A DNA stretch of 64,000 nucleotides, from positions 1 to 64,000 of the forward strand of contig CAIXXM010000037.1 in assembly GCA_903923395.1 (NCBI GenBank), read 5' to 3'. The DNA is from an uncultured Acidobacteriia bacterium (GTDB lineage: Bacteria; Acidobacteriota; Terriglobia; Bryobacterales; Bryobacteraceae). The notes beneath the pieces are model-generated. The model worked only from the letters and a program-made list of their open reading frames with translations, was not told where the DNA came from and searched no databases. A program made the translations under genes and the position numbers. Below are positions 8,616-18,400 of the stretch, piece by piece. Every line of letters starts with the position of its first letter. Positions within the stretch are counted from its first letter, which is position 1.

Positions 8616-10391
8616 CTACTGAATGGCCAGTGTGACTGCGTTCGCCGTCCGTGTGCCGGAGGTCACAGTGACCACCTGCGGACCGCTGGACAACCCCGCC
8701 GGAATCTGGCAGTTGATCTGGTCCAGACCACTGTAGGTGGGGTTGCGTCCCGCGAAATTGACGATGCACGCTTTGCCGCCAACGGTGACCACCGGTTGCA
8801 CGTTGGCATAGGCAAAGCCTCCTTTGGTGGTGGCGAGTCCCAGTCCGGTGAGATAGAGGGAGACATAATCCCCCGCGCGTAACGGTGAGGCAGACGTCAC
8901 CAGCGAACCCGTCACGGCATTCACCGCCGCAGCAGGTCCGGCACCGGAGGCATCCTGCGTGAAGAGAGCAGGCACAGAGGCTTCCACCAGGACGTTGATG
9001 GTGTGCTGGCCAGCCGAATTCTTCAGGGTCAGCGAATACAGGCCCGGCGCAAGATCCGGGAAGATGATATTCACCTGCGTTGGCCCGGCGTACTGCACTG
9101 GCACCGCGGTGTTATTTACCGTCACCTGCACATCGCCAAGCTGGGTAGGATAAGGCTGCACGGCAGTGTTGGCGGTCGTGGTGAGATTGGCGCCGTAGAG
9201 TGCGGTAAAGCTGCCTCCCGCGATGCTGTACGGGAAGACCGCCGCGGCTGCGGGCAACACACGCGCGATAAAGGGTCCGTCTTTCAACGTCAGCGCGGCA
9301 GTGGTGCCACCGGTAAACGTCCTGGTCGTGGACACGGAAATTCCACCTGCCGTGGAGAGTTTCAACGCGAGCGAACTGCCGGCCGGAGCATGTTCGGAAA
9401 ATGCCGCAGTGCCGACGCCCAGCGACGTCGAATTATACGTTCCGGAAGCAACACTCAGGGGCTGTCCATTGGCCGTAACCGCTTTCAGCAACAAGCCAGT
9501 GTTGGTGGAGCCAAGCGCGTTGGCTTCGACCGCCTGGCCAATCGACTTCCAATCAGGCGTCCCGGCCAGGAAGGAAAGAATCATCTTCGATTCATCCGCG
9601 GCGGGATCAGTGATCTTGTTCAGTGCGGTACCGCCCGGGCACGAAAGGGCAATCAACGGATTCCCTGTGTGGCAGATCGGCAGCAGACGTGTGCGCCCGG
9701 GCAGAGCGAACGAAATCGAGCTGCTGGTAATGCCGACGACACCGTCATCAAAGTTGGGCAGTCCGGTAGCAAGGCCGTTGCCGGTGTTGCCGCCAATGGC
9801 GAGAGCATCAATCCCGCGCAAATCATCCGTGCCCTGATTCCAGGTGGCGAGATCAAAGAGAAAACTGCTGCCGAGGGCCATTTGCTTCGATTGCGTATCG
9901 TTTCCGAACGCCAGCGAGGCAACCGCTGTCCCGAAGTGCGGTGTGCCCAGGAAGATCGCCTTGCGAATCGGCACCGTCACCGGGGGAATAAATGGAGCAG
10001 TTCCCGAGGCCTGTTTGCCCGAGAGGTAACTCCGGAGAATCAACCCGCCCATGCTGTGCACAATCACATCCACCTGCGTGACCGCAGTGCCATCGTCATA
10101 TTTCAAGCCAGCCAGAAAAGTGCCAAATGCCTGCCCCAGCACCTCAATCGCAGGATTGCCCGGTACAGTGCAGTTGCCGAAGTAAACACTGGCAATATTG
10201 GCAGTCTGCAGAACCTTATCCGCAGTCGCAAAGTAGGACGCAAAGTCAGAGGCCGACGTACAACCGGATTCGTAACCGTCCAAAAAAACCACAGGTGGGC
10301 TGGAACGCTTTGGAATGGGTTGTCCGGCGGGAATCAATTGAGCCGCAGCAGGGACGGCAAACAATGCAAAGACGGCGATTAAGAAACGCAT
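8616..10391 (-). CDS. secreted lipase-like alpha/beta hydrolase with Solibacter C-terminal domain
   Basis: 591 residues. There is an N-terminal signal peptide (ending AVPAAAQ). Residues 30-250 resemble a triacylglycerol lipase/esterase: VVFLDGYESG near the start, then the nucleophile elbow VHSMGGLI and GTPHFG. The C-terminal 230 residues match the extracellular domain common in Solibacter proteins (TIGR03437 type: PYSIAGGSFTALYGANL, VNIIFPDLAPG, LYLTGLG). It is predicted to be an extracellular hydrolase carrying an Ig-like appendage. It is the first gene of the lipase-phosphoesterase-phosphoesterase run and is divergent from the beta-propeller gene. Confidence 0.82.
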   Translation of the reverse strand: MRFLIAVFALFAVPAAAQLIPAGQPIPKRSSPPVVFLDGYESGCTSASDFASYFATADKVLQTANIASVYFGNCTVPGNPAIEVLGQAFGTFLAGLKYDDGTAVTQVDVIVHSMGGLILRSYLSGKQASGTAPFIPPVTVPIRKAIFLGTPHFGTAVASLAFGNDTQSKQMALGSSFLFDLATWNQGTDDLRGIDALAIGGNTGNGLATGLPNFDDGVVGITSSSISFALPGRTRLLPICHTGNPLIALSCPGGTALNKITDPAADESKMILSFLAGTPDWKSIGQAVEANALGSTNTGLLLKAVTANGQPLSVASGTYNSTSLGVGTAAFSEHAPAGSSLALKLSTAGGISVSTTRTFTGGTTAALTLKDGPFIARVLPAAAAVFPYSIAGGSFTALYGANLTTTANTAVQPYPTQLGDVQVTVNNTAVPVQYAGPTQVNIIFPDLAPGLYSLTLKNSAGQHTINVLVEASVPALFTQDASGAGPAAAVNAVTGSLVTSASPLRAGDYVSLYLTGLGLATTKGGFAYANVQPVVTVGGKACIVNFAGRNPTYSGLDQINCQIPAGLSSGPQVVTVTSGTRTANAVTLAIQ

Positions 10392-10411
10392 AGAGCCATA
10401 GTACCTTCATT

Positions 10412-10424
10412 ACTACCCGGTAGT
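10412..10424. promoter_or_regulatory. short palindrome in divergent promoter region
   Basis: ACTACC-C-GGTAGT in the 104-nt gap between two divergent genes for secreted TIGR03437-type proteins. Position and symmetry suggest a shared operator. No regulator can be assigned. Confidence 0.3.
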
Positions 10425-10495
10425 GTCCCTATAGCGAAAGGAAGTACACCAAAGACAGGCTTGTCTCCGCTGCAGGATTTCCATACATGTAGTAC

Positions 10496-12565
10496 ATGGT
10501 CCGAAGTCTCTTCCTGCTCCTCTTGCCGGCGCTTCTTTGCGCCCAGAACCTGCGCGTGGTCAATGCTGCGTCATTTCTGGATTCCGACGCCGTGATCCCC
10601 GGTTCAGTGATCAGCGTCATCGGAAATAATGGTGCCACGGGAATTGTGGTTTCGCCGGACCCCGTGAAACTCCCCACCACACTGGGCGGCGTCACGCTCA
10701 AGATCGGGACGCTCCAGATGCCGCTGCTGTTCGTGGCCCCGAACCAGATCAACGCACAGATCGACCCCAAGACACCGCTGGGACCCAACACTCTGGCCGT
10801 CACCACGCCGCTGGGAACCTACTACATTCCGATTCTGGTCAGCACCACGTCGACACCCGGTCTCTTCTCCTTCCCCGGCACCGGAACCCGTGATGCAGCC
10901 GTGCTCAATGGACTGACCTATGCCCTGGGACCTTACACCGCAACCACGCAGGGCATCCCCACCTACCTCGCCCTCTACGCAACCGGTCTCGATGTCACCA
11001 GCCTTCCCACAGTGACGGTGGGCGGTGTCAATGTCCCGGTGGTCTACGCGGGTTCACCCGCCTGCTGTATCGGGCTCCAGCAAATCAACATCATGCTGCC
11101 CCCTTCGCTGGCGGGGGCAGGCCGGGTGGAAATGACAGTGACGGACCCCTCTGGCAAGACCAGCAACGTGGTGGAAGTGGTCATTCTGCCGAGTCCCGGC
11201 CAGGGAGCGTTTCCCACCACTGCCGAGGATACAGCCAGAAACCGGGAAGCTGCCAATGTCACATGGATTCCGGGAACCTCCACGGTGATCGTCGCCGATG
11301 AGGCAGATGATGTCCTGCGCATCGTCGATATTGTGAAATCTAAAACGCTCACCACCATTGTGCTGCCCGAAGGTGCCCACCCCAACGCGATAGCAGTCAC
11401 GCCCGATGGACTCACGGCGGTGGTCACCGAGCGGTCGCGCTCCAGAGTAGCGCTTGTCGACCTGGTCAAACTGACCGTCACCCAGGAAGTGGTCACAGGC
11501 TCCGGCCCTAGCGCTGTCGGGATCTACAATGGCACCGCCGCGGTGGTGAATCAGGATTCGGATTCTGTTTCGCTGGTGACGATCAAGACCGGCGGCGTCC
11601 GGTTGACGGTGCCGGTGAAGCGCGGGCCACGTTCCATCGCGATTGATCAAGCCACCGGCACTGCCTATGTGGTGAATCAGGATGCCGGCTCGATTTCCGT
11701 CATCAACCTGGCGAACGGGCTCATCGTGAGCACCCTTGATCTAGGCGCGAACACCCGCCCGCAATCAGTGGATTTCTTCACCTCCCTCAAGCTGCTGCTG
11801 GTGACCGAACCCAGCGGACCGGCGGCCAGTAAGGCAGTGGTGGTTGATCCGGCAACGGGCAAGGTCTACCCGACCAGCCTCGCGGTCAGTGCCGCCGCCG
11901 GGCTTGACGCCGTGGTGGTGAATGGCTCTGTCGCGTATATGCTTTCTCCTGCTGGAGGGGCCGTCCTGGCAGCCAGCATTTCTCTGGTGAAGGGAGCGCC
12001 CGCGTTCACCACCAGTGAGATCAAAGTGGACCTGGGGCCGCGCGGCCTGGCAGTGGATACGAAAGACAATCTGCTGGTGGTGGTGAATGAGGGTGACGCC
12101 ACGCTGGTGAGTGTCGATCTGAATTCTTTGAACGTGACCGGCCGCGTCAGTGGAGTGCAATCCGAAAATGAGAGTTCGCCGCAGAATGACAACTCTGACC
12201 GTGCCTCGGCCCCCAATATTCCGGTCATCACTTCCATTACGCCCGCCGTTCTGCCCTCTGGCAGCACGACGACCATCACCGTTCTGGGGAAGAACCTGAC
12301 CGGAATCACGGACGTGTGGTTCTTCATCCCCTCGCTTGGTAATTCGAACGGCAGCGGCTATGGCAATGGTCTCGGCTCGCTGGCGAAGGCGGATAGCAAC
12401 CTTGTGGTGAACAAGATTCTGATAAACGCCACCGGCACACTGCTCACATGCAGTGTTTCCGTTGACCCCAAGGCGCTGAAGGGAACCAGAGTGATGCGCG
12501 TGGGCAGCCTGAACGGCTACTCCTCCGTGCAGACCCTGCCCGTCAACACAATCTCAGTGCAATAG
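10496..12565 (+). CDS. secreted YncE-like beta-propeller protein with TIGR03437 and IPT/TIG domains
   Basis: 689 residues. A signal peptide (MVRSLFLLLLPALLCAQ) leads into a TIGR03437-type domain (NAASFLDSDAVIPGS, VAPNQINAQI, LYATGLDV). A YncE/NHL-like beta-propeller of repeated blades follows (VIVADEADDVLRIVDI, TAYVVNQDAGSISVINL, LLVVVNEGDATLVSVDL). The C-terminus is an IPT/TIG immunoglobulin-like domain (ITSITPAVLPSGSTTTITV). It is probably a cell-surface or secreted binding protein. The ribosome binding site is poor. The next gene begins 6 nt after its stop, so the two may be cotranscribed. Confidence 0.85.
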   Translation: MVRSLFLLLLPALLCAQNLRVVNAASFLDSDAVIPGSVISVIGNNGATGIVVSPDPVKLPTTLGGVTLKIGTLQMPLLFVAPNQINAQIDPKTPLGPNTLAVTTPLGTYYIPILVSTTSTPGLFSFPGTGTRDAAVLNGLTYALGPYTATTQGIPTYLALYATGLDVTSLPTVTVGGVNVPVVYAGSPACCIGLQQINIMLPPSLAGAGRVEMTVTDPSGKTSNVVEVVILPSPGQGAFPTTAEDTARNREAANVTWIPGTSTVIVADEADDVLRIVDIVKSKTLTTIVLPEGAHPNAIAVTPDGLTAVVTERSRSRVALVDLVKLTVTQEVVTGSGPSAVGIYNGTAAVVNQDSDSVSLVTIKTGGVRLTVPVKRGPRSIAIDQATGTAYVVNQDAGSISVINLANGLIVSTLDLGANTRPQSVDFFTSLKLLLVTEPSGPAASKAVVVDPATGKVYPTSLAVSAAAGLDAVVVNGSVAYMLSPAGGAVLAASISLVKGAPAFTTSEIKVDLGPRGLAVDTKDNLLVVVNEGDATLVSVDLNSLNVTGRVSGVQSENESSPQNDNSDRASAPNIPVITSITPAVLPSGSTTTITVLGKNLTGITDVWFFIPSLGNSNGSGYGNGLGSLAKADSNLVVNKILINATGTLLTCSVSVDPKALKGTRVMRVGSLNGYSSVQTLPVNTISVQ

Positions 12566-12571
12566 GTAGAC

Positions 12572-13402
12572 TTGAGCGTGATGCTTTCGCGCGCGTTCTG
12601 TCTTTCCCTGCTGCTGAGTGCCGCTGCCTGCGCGGACGAAGGGTATATCGAAAAGATATTCCGCGCTGGCACAGGTGAAGTCCCCAAGCTCGGCTGGTTC
12701 GTACCGGACAAGGGCTTTGCCGCGAAAGAAGATGCAGCCGGCATCCTGATTTATGCGCCACTCGGCTTGCCGGTGGCCGGGCGTAAGGCATCGGCCTTGA
12801 CCGCCGCCGGAGTCAAAGAGATCCAGAGAACTTACGGCGAAGCCTGCGAAGTGCAGGAAAACACGTCTCTAACGGTTTACGCGGCAGGAACCGGGGATGA
12901 AGAAGGCCGCGCCCTTTATACACGCAAAGCTTTACCCGGCGAAATGCACTTCGGCCTGCTCACCATGCCGCTCGAATTGGCACCGGTCAACAAGCTGCTG
13001 GGCTGGCCGGAACGCGGTACGCTGCGGCGCGATGAAGCCGTCGGCGTGCGCGCAAACTCCGCGTTTTATTCGTTCCACCGGATCTATAACGCCAAGACCG
13101 GACTGCTCAGCCAGGAAGCGGTGGTGCTGCATGACAAAGAGGGCAAAATCCTGGCCCACTTCGTTCACCGTGCCGTGGAAGGCGAGGTGCAGTGCGATGA
13201 CTGCGGGAATGCGAATTACCTGGACCCGAGAAGCGGCATCTACATCCCTTTGAACATGTTCGAGTTGCCGGGTCTGCCCTATCCCGTCGTGTTGCTGGAT
13301 ACCGGCACTGTGACCGCAGCCGGCTTGTCGATGATCACGTTCACACCGGAGGGGAAACTCGACCAGTTCCACCTGGAAGAGAACGTCGCAGGCTGCAAGT
13401 AA
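12572..13402 (+). CDS. secreted protein of unknown function
   Basis: 276 residues. The signal peptide MLSRAFCLSLLLSAAAC could be Sec type I, or a weak lipobox at AAAC. The mature part has no domain I recognise. It contains a CDDCGNANY pair of cysteines near residue 213 and a final Cys. It follows the beta-propeller gene by 6 nt and precedes a PEP-CTERM gene. An internal start (MLSRAF, 12581) is equally possible. Confidence 0.65.
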   Translation: MSVMLSRAFCLSLLLSAAACADEGYIEKIFRAGTGEVPKLGWFVPDKGFAAKEDAAGILIYAPLGLPVAGRKASALTAAGVKEIQRTYGEACEVQENTSLTVYAAGTGDEEGRALYTRKALPGEMHFGLLTMPLELAPVNKLLGWPERGTLRRDEAVGVRANSAFYSFHRIYNAKTGLLSQEAVVLHDKEGKILAHFVHRAVEGEVQCDDCGNANYLDPRSGIYIPLNMFELPGLPYPVVLLDTGTVTAAGLSMITFTPEGKLDQFHLEENVAGCK

Positions 13403-13460
13403 CAAAAAACATCCTCCGGGTTGACACAGAACCTCCCGGAATCCTGTTTTCCCTGGTGAG

Positions 13461-14192
13461 ATGAAAAATATTGCGCTCGCCGCGGGGACGCTTCTGCTGG
13501 GACTCTTCTCTGCGCAGGCCGAAATCGTACCCATCGTCCTCACCGGGTGGAATCAAGACGTCATTGCGGAGAACAATGCAGGAAGCACGCCCCTGCTGGA
13601 AACAACAGCAGCCACTCCGTTCGGCTGGTCATTCTTCGCGCAGGGAGCGCCCAATTCCAGCGGCTTGACCGGATTGCCGGTGAATGGCACCATCCAAAGC
13701 GCCTTCAATTCCGCCGTGACCTTCCAACTGCAGCCCTTCACGGGCAACAACGTGATTCTGAACAGCGGTACCCTGACACTCAGCACACCCGGGCGCTACG
13801 CAGCGCTATCCTTCCTCTCCACGGGCACGGTCCACACTGACAGTGCCGTTCTGAACTTCTCTGACGGAACCAGCACCACACTTTCCGCCTCTGTTCCCGA
13901 TTGGACCCAAAACGGGAACGTGGCATTCCATGGCACCGGCCTGCTGGTCACCCGTGGCTCCAGTTGGAGTGGCTTTTGGACCGGTGGACTCTCACTGTTC
14001 GAAGATGACTTCACGCTTTCCGCCGTGGACCAGGCGAAGACGCTGGACTCGATCAGCATCAACTCCACCTCCGTGCTCATGGCCGTAAGCGGCACAAACC
14101 TTTCGACGGCGACGCCCGAGCCATCCACCTTCCTGCTGCTGGGCACCGTTCTTACTGGCCTCGGCATCATTCGCCGCCGCAAGAGCGCGTGA
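13461..14192 (+). CDS. PEP-CTERM sorting domain protein
   Basis: 243 residues. A signal peptide ends near GLFSAQA, followed by a beta-rich, Thr/Ser/Asn-rich body of unknown function. The PEP-CTERM tag is ATPEPSTFLLLGTVLTGLG plus a basic tail RRRKSA. GGTGAG just before the ATG is a fair ribosome binding site. The protein is predicted to be processed by an exosortase that is not encoded here. Confidence 0.85.
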   Translation: MKNIALAAGTLLLGLFSAQAEIVPIVLTGWNQDVIAENNAGSTPLLETTAATPFGWSFFAQGAPNSSGLTGLPVNGTIQSAFNSAVTFQLQPFTGNNVILNSGTLTLSTPGRYAALSFLSTGTVHTDSAVLNFSDGTSTTLSASVPDWTQNGNVAFHGTGLLVTRGSSWSGFWTGGLSLFEDDFTLSAVDQAKTLDSISINSTSVLMAVSGTNLSTATPEPSTFLLLGTVLTGLGIIRRRKSA

Positions 14193-14238
14193 CGTTTTCC
14201 ACCTTTCGCCGTCGAAGTCTTTGCAGGAGAAATTGCAG

Positions 14239-15108
14239 ATGATGTTCACGGTTCGATTAGTTGGAATTGGTCTGGCAGCGATGGCTGGGTTATCCGCGCA
14301 GGAATTGCCATTGCCCGGTTTAGCGATGCAGCAGAGCGCACCCCGCGTGACGCGGACTGTTACCAATATGCGCACGGGTTCCACTTACCTGGGTGTGGGA
14401 GTGGTGGAAGTGACTGAGGAACGGGCTAAGGCACTGAATCTCAAAGACGCGCACGGTGTTGAAGTCAAACACGTGGAAGAGAACAGCCCGGCGGCGAAAG
14501 CCGGCGTGAAAGAAGGCGATGTTGTTCTGGATTACAACGGGCAGCGCGTCGAAGGCGTGGAGCAGTTCATCCGGCTGATCTCAGAAACCCCTGCCGGGCG
14601 CAAGGCAAACCTCAATGTCTGGCGGAACGGCAGCGCCCAAACCCTCTCTCCGGTGCTGGAGATGAAGAACCGGTCCATGAACACCATGGTTATCCGGATG
14701 CCGGATGTTCCCATGCCGCCATCAACGCCGGAATTATCGACCAGCATCCGCAGCATGATGAATGATCAGTTCTCCACCATGTCGCTGGCAAGTCCAAGAG
14801 TAGGTATTGAAGCGGAATCTTTGACCGGGCAACTGGCGGACTTCTTCGGCGTGAAACAGGGCGTGCTGGTCCGGTCAGTAACGGCGAAGTCCCCGGCGGA
14901 AAAGGCTGGCATGAAGGCGGGTGACGTCATTATCAAGATTGGCGGAACACCCGTGATGACACCGCGTGAAATTACCGGTGCGGTCCGCAACGCCAAGGGC
15001 AAGGTTTCGATCACCGTGGTCCGCAGCAGGAAAGAAGTTACGCTCGAAGTGGAGATGCCCGAAAATCACGGGGCAATGCTGACTCCAGACCGCCTGGTGC
15101 TCGAGTAA
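14239..15108 (+). CDS. secreted double-PDZ domain protein
   Basis: 289 residues from ATG 14239, with AGGAG at 14225-14229 nine bases upstream; a TTG at 14221 is in frame but would place the SD inside the gene. After a signal peptide come two PDZ domains, about residues 40-135 (carboxylate-binding loop YLGVGV) and 190-283 (PRVGIE), each with the AGVKEGD/AGMKAGD turn. The pattern is that of DegP/HtrA and S2P-associated PDZ pairs, but no protease domain is present. It is probably a periplasmic adaptor or a protease relative that has lost its catalytic part. Confidence 0.82.
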   Translation: MMFTVRLVGIGLAAMAGLSAQELPLPGLAMQQSAPRVTRTVTNMRTGSTYLGVGVVEVTEERAKALNLKDAHGVEVKHVEENSPAAKAGVKEGDVVLDYNGQRVEGVEQFIRLISETPAGRKANLNVWRNGSAQTLSPVLEMKNRSMNTMVIRMPDVPMPPSTPELSTSIRSMMNDQFSTMSLASPRVGIEAESLTGQLADFFGVKQGVLVRSVTAKSPAEKAGMKAGDVIIKIGGTPVMTPREITGAVRNAKGKVSITVVRSRKEVTLEVEMPENHGAMLTPDRLVLE

Positions 15109-15112
15109 GTAC

Positions 15113-18100
15113 TTAGTTCTTCCATGGGGCGGCAAGTTGTGGCTTGCCCCATGCTTCGTAGAGGCGGGCAAGCCAGGTGCGAACCAGACGGACATCCTCA
15201 AGGTCTGTCCCGTGTAAGTTCGCCTTACCCGCCTCAAGAGCCTTCCAGCCCGCCATCAATTCTTGCTCCGCTTCCCCAAACTTCCCTTCCAACGTAAGTG
15301 CGGCACCAGCCACGGCTCGCGCAAATGACAGATGCCATTCCTCCGGGTTCTGCCCGCCCGCATGTATAGCCTCTTTTGCGAAGCTTTCCGCCTCCGCCGC
15401 TTTTCCCTGCAGCAAGAGCAATAAAGATAGTTCCACCGTGGTCTTCGCCACTTCCGGATGCACCGGGCCAAGCTTGTTTTTTTCGGCTTTGAGCGCAGAC
15501 CGTACAAGAGTTTCGGCCGTTGCCAGCGAACCCTGTTTCCGCTGCGTCACCGCGAGACCGCGCATGGTGCCCGCTGTAGCGGGGTTATCCGGACCCAGCA
15601 CCTTCTTCCGCAATTCCAGCGTCTGCTGAAATAACGTGGCGGCTTCCGCATACTTGCCTTCCGCGAGATAAGTTTCCGCCAGCCCACCCATATCATTGAG
15701 CGTGTAAGGGTGCTCCACTCCTGGAGAAGTCCGGTGCGCCGCAATCGCTTTGCCGTAAAGCTCTTCCGCCGAAGCATAGTTACCCATCATCCGGCGGACC
15801 CAGGCCAGACCGGAGACCGCCATGATTGTGGAAGGGTGCGAAGGACCCAGCTTTGCCGTGCGCAATTCGATGGTTTCGAGATATAGCTTCTCCGCCTTGG
15901 CATATTGACCGGAAAGCAGATAGTTATCCGCCAAATGTCCCATGGTGCTCAGCGTGCTGGGGTGGGATGCCCCAAGAGTCTTCCGGCGCAGTTCCAGGGT
16001 TTCCAGAAACAAGGGTTCCGCCTCGGAATACCGGCCAAGGTCATAGCGGCATTCCGCGAGATTATTCATCAATACGAGTGTGAAGGAATGTTCCACCCCG
16101 CGCAGCTTGCGGCTCAACGCAAGAGCTTCCTCATGCATCTTCTCCGACTCATGGAGTTTCCCTTCCGTGCCGTAGATCGCAGCCAGCGTGCCCATGATCT
16201 GCAGTACCAGCGGATGCTCCGCGCCCAGGATTCGGCGACGCGTCCCGTGGACCTGGACCGCCAGAGCTTCCGCCCTCTGAAACGAACCGCGCATCACATA
16301 AGAGATTGCAAGATTCTCCATCGCGGAGAGCGTGTTCAATCCGTCTGGACCTTCCGTCTTGAGAAAACCTTCGAGCGCTTCTTCTCTGACTTTTTCCGCC
16401 TGTGCACCTTTGCCCTGCGCGAGATAATTGTTTCCCAGATTCGTGAGCGTCATGAGGGTCTCCGTATGCAGCTTCCCCAGCACCTTCTGCTGGGCGGCCA
16501 ATACGGAAGTCAGTTCCCGCTCCGAGTCAGCGAACTTACCCACGTCATAGAGAAACGCCGCATGCAAGAAGCGGGCGTGCAGCGTTTTCGGATTTTCCGC
16601 TCCCAGACTCGCTGTATAAAGCGACGCAGCCTTCTCCGTCTGCAATATTGCCTGCTCGCCTACACCCAGACTGTGGTAAGTGCTGCCGATCGTCTCCCGG
16701 ATAGCGGCTTCCACTTGCGGCTGATTCGCAAATCTGGTATCGATTCGCCCGGCCGCGAGATCGAGCGCGCTCCGTACGGTGATATCTTTATCGAGACCTT
16801 TGGCCCCGGGGTTCTGACGATAAATATCCGCCTGCGCCAACATATCGTTGCGCAGAAAGCTGGTTACAGCCAGCGCGGAAGCAGCCTCCGCATCGGCCCT
16901 CTGCTTTTCCCGCAGTGCCGCAATCTTTTCACTCCGCGCGACCGCTTCCGCCGCCAGCGCGAGATTCCGTTCCTCTTCAGCCGCACGGCGCTCCCTCTGC
17001 GCGGCCTCCTGCCCGTTACGCGCCAGCTTTTCCGCTGCCAGTGCCCGCTGCTGTTGCTGCAACGCAACCCGCTCCGCCCGAACAGCCCGCACTGCCTGCA
17101 GCGTGCTGGCCACAATACCCACGGAGAGAACCAGCATGACGCTCGCCGTCGCCCCGACTAACACCCTGTGCCGCCGCGTAAATTTCGAGATCTTATAAAA
17201 CGCGCTGGGCGTGCGGGCGAAAATTGGCTGATCGGTCAGGTGCCGGCGAAGATCCTCGGCTAACTCACCAGCCGATTGATATCGCCTGGACTTATCCTTC
17301 TCCAGCGCCTTGGCAACGATGTTTTGTATGTCCCCGCGGTAACTGCCGTTGATACTGCTGAGCGGTGCCGGGTCATCTTCCCGGATCGCCCGTAACATCT
17401 CCTGCATCGGCAGGTTCGTATCATGCGGCAGTTTCCCAGCCAGCAGTTCGTAAAGAATCAGTCCGAGAGAGTAAACATCACTGCGGCAATCCAGTTCCAA
17501 GCTATTGCCAAGCGCCTGTTCCGGACTCATATACGCAACCGTACCCACCAGTTGCCCGATATCTGTCTGGCGCGTGACCTGCGTCTCCGCATCCACAATC
17601 CGGGCAACACCGAAATCCAGAATCTTGGGCTGGCCCGTGCCATCCACCAGAATGTTTCCCGGCTTCAGATCTCTGTGGATGATGCCGCGCTGATGGGCAT
17701 GCTGTACAGCGTCGCAAACCATGGCCATCAGTTCCAACCGTGTGCGCACCTTGACGTGGCGCACCGCCGGGACACTCTGCGGCCGCGCTGCACCGGAGAG
17801 TTCGATCATCGCGGTGACGCCCGGCATCTGGCTGGGCGGGTCTTGCGCTTTGGCATATTCCGTCAAAGGCACACCGGAGATGAACTCCATGGCGAAATAA
17901 GGCTGCGGACCAAAGCCCGTATCCGCCGTGCCCGCATCATGAATTTGCGCGATGCCGGGATGCTGCAAACGTCCCAGCGCTTCCGCCTCCAGTTCGAAGC
18001 GCCGCAGCACTTGTTCACTGCTGAAACCGGCCCGGATCACCTTGAGCGCAACAGTGCGCCGCGGTGTCTGTTGTTCGGCCTCATAGACCGTACCCATGCC

Positions 18101-18400
18101 GCCTTCCCCAATCACACGGCGGATGCGGTAAGGCCCAATCGTCGCGGTCTTGCGCGTCGAAGGTTGATTGCCGTCCCCGCCCATCAGATCGGCGGCAAGA
18201 CGTGCCGGCGGACCGCCCAGAAACGAAACGTTGGCCAGTTCAGCCGCAAGCAGAGCTTCCACTTCCCGCCGCAAATGCGGCAGCGCAGCCAAACTTCCTG
18301 CGGCGAAGGCACGGTCAAGGAAGGCGACCCGCTCTTCGGGTGGAAGGTCCGAAGCCTCCAGGAATACCGGTTCAATCTGCTGCCAGTCGCCCGAACTCAA
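15113..18400 (-). CDS. transmembrane Ser/Thr protein kinase with C-terminal TPR array
   Basis: 1095 residues from a TTG. Kinase domain residues about 90-390: GEGGMGTVYEA loop, Lys120 in VALKVI, catalytic HRDLKPGN with Asp244, DFG Asp262. One transmembrane helix at about 413-437 is followed by a coiled coil rich in Arg/Glu/Ala. A long array of kinesin-light-chain-like TPRs (repeated HPxTL motif) fills the rest. The TTG at 18400-18398 overlaps the stop of the sigma-factor gene as TTGA, which makes it a better start than the upstream TTG-less frame to 18460; the product then begins LSSGDWQQIEPV, matching the MTSGEWREIEPV start of the paralogue at 18994-22215. Confidence 0.9.
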   Translation of the reverse strand: MSSGDWQQIEPVFLEASDLPPEERVAFLDRAFAAGSLAALPHLRREVEALLAAELANVSFLGGPPARLAADLMGGDGNQPSTRKTATIGPYRIRRVIGEGGMGTVYEAEQQTPRRTVALKVIRAGFSSEQVLRRFELEAEALGRLQHPGIAQIHDAGTADTGFGPQPYFAMEFISGVPLTEYAKAQDPPSQMPGVTAMIELSGAARPQSVPAVRHVKVRTRLELMAMVCDAVQHAHQRGIIHRDLKPGNILVDGTGQPKILDFGVARIVDAETQVTRQTDIGQLVGTVAYMSPEQALGNSLELDCRSDVYSLGLILYELLAGKLPHDTNLPMQEMLRAIREDDPAPLSSINGSYRGDIQNIVAKALEKDKSRRYQSAGELAEDLRRHLTDQPIFARTPSAFYKISKFTRRHRVLVGATASVMLVLSVGIVASTLQAVRAVRAERVALQQQQRALAAEKLARNGQEAAQRERRAAEEERNLALAAEAVARSEKIAALREKQRADAEAASALAVTSFLRNDMLAQADIYRQNPGAKGLDKDITVRSALDLAAGRIDTRFANQPQVEAAIRETIGSTYHSLGVGEQAILQTEKAASLYTASLGAENPKTLHARFLHAAFLYDVGKFADSERELTSVLAAQQKVLGKLHTETLMTLTNLGNNYLAQGKGAQAEKVREEALEGFLKTEGPDGLNTLSAMENLAISYVMRGSFQRAEALAVQVHGTRRRILGAEHPLVLQIMGTLAAIYGTEGKLHESEKMHEEALALSRKLRGVEHSFTLVLMNNLAECRYDLGRYSEAEPLFLETLELRRKTLGASHPSTLSTMGHLADNYLLSGQYAKAEKLYLETIELRTAKLGPSHPSTIMAVSGLAWVRRMMGNYASAEELYGKAIAAHRTSPGVEHPYTLNDMGGLAETYLAEGKYAEAATLFQQTLELRKKVLGPDNPATAGTMRGLAVTQRKQGSLATAETLVRSALKAEKNKLGPVHPEVAKTTVELSLLLLLQGKAAEAESFAKEAIHAGGQNPEEWHLSFARAVAGAALTLEGKFGEAEQELMAGWKALEAGKANLHGTDLEDVRLVRTWLARLYEAWGKPQLAAPWKN

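Noticed and set aside
9003-10382. 459-residue open frame opposite the lipase-like gene
   Set aside because: Antisense shadow of a gene with clear signal peptide and HSMGG motif; its translation is Arg/Gly-rich without domain features.
15905-17161. 418-residue open frame opposite the TPR kinase
   Set aside because: It is the complement of a GC-rich TPR region with excellent kinase homology on the other strand; low-complexity Arg/Gln/Leu composition, no signals.
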